From assembly GCF_040054535.1 (NCBI RefSeq), contig NC_090797.1, forward strand, positions 4,544,501 to 4,608,500: a stretch of DNA of 64,000 nucleotides, written 5' to 3'. The DNA comes from Antennarius striatus. Lineage: Eukaryota > Chordata > Actinopteri > Lophiiformes > Antennariidae. The translations under genes and the position numbers were made by a program. The notes under the pieces were generated by a model that was not told where the DNA came from, ran no database searches, and saw only the letters and a list, made by a program, of their open reading frames with translations. Positions 63,926 to 64,000 of the stretch are shown here, piece by piece (position 1 is the stretch's first letter; every line of letters starts with the position of its first letter).

Positions 63926-64000
63926 GTGAGTGTCTCTCTTTTCTGACTGAGTAGTTGTTTTGTGGTTTGTTTGTTTTTAACAACTGCTTGTAATACCACA

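Overview
This is vertebrate genomic DNA, almost certainly from a ray-finned (teleost) fish. Genes are split into many short exons with GT-AG, GC-AG and minor-spliceosome introns, AT-rich non-coding DNA with CA/GT microsatellites lies between them, and each protein reads as a fish version of a vertebrate family. The species cannot be fixed from sequence alone. Gene names rest on protein similarity recognised by eye, with exons joined by reading frame and splice signals.

Layout, left to right: (1) 1-1975 (+), the last seven coding exons of an L-type calcium channel alpha-1C gene (cacna1c), followed by a very long non-coding 3' flank. (2) 11798-14775 (-), an eight-exon gene joining a TINF2_N (TIN2-like) N-terminus to a C2H2 zinc-finger array. 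(3) 15382-15674 (+), an isolated and damaged terminal exon of nampt. (4) 17048-20774 (+), tspan33. (5) 24205-29178 (+), complete smo (Smoothened). (6) 30834-31026 (+), a decayed THAP exon. (7) 31690-31762 (-), tRNA-Lys(CTT). (8) 32055-37985 (+), a 20-exon YccF + CAX cation/H+ exchanger resembling zebrafish cax1 and yeast VNX1. (9) 40231-45026 (-), klhdc10. (10) 45904-49367 (+), zc3hc1, head-to-head with klhdc10 over an 877-bp shared promoter region. (11) 50908-63925 (+), the first two coding exons of ube2h, separated by a 12.9-kb intron; the gene runs out of the window.

The tspan33-smo and klhdc10-zc3hc1-ube2h pairings match the neighbourhood on human 7q32, whereas cacna1c is on 12p13 in human. 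The genes do not form a pathway. Smo is the Hedgehog transducer, Tspan33 an ADAM10 partner, Klhdc10 a cullin-2 substrate receptor, Zc3hc1 a nuclear basket/SCF protein and Ube2h a ubiquitin-conjugating enzyme.

The most notable signals are in splicing and domain architecture. There are three minor (U12-type) intron candidates in cax1, zc3hc1 (AT-AC) and ube2h, all within about 29 kb. There are three GC-AG introns, two in zc3hc1 and one in tspan33. The shelterin-domain/zinc-finger fusion, the YccF-CAX exchanger with a four-cysteine loop, a 19-residue glutamate run in the Cav1.2 tail, and the stranded nampt tail also stand out. No CRISPR, operon or intact mobile element was seen.
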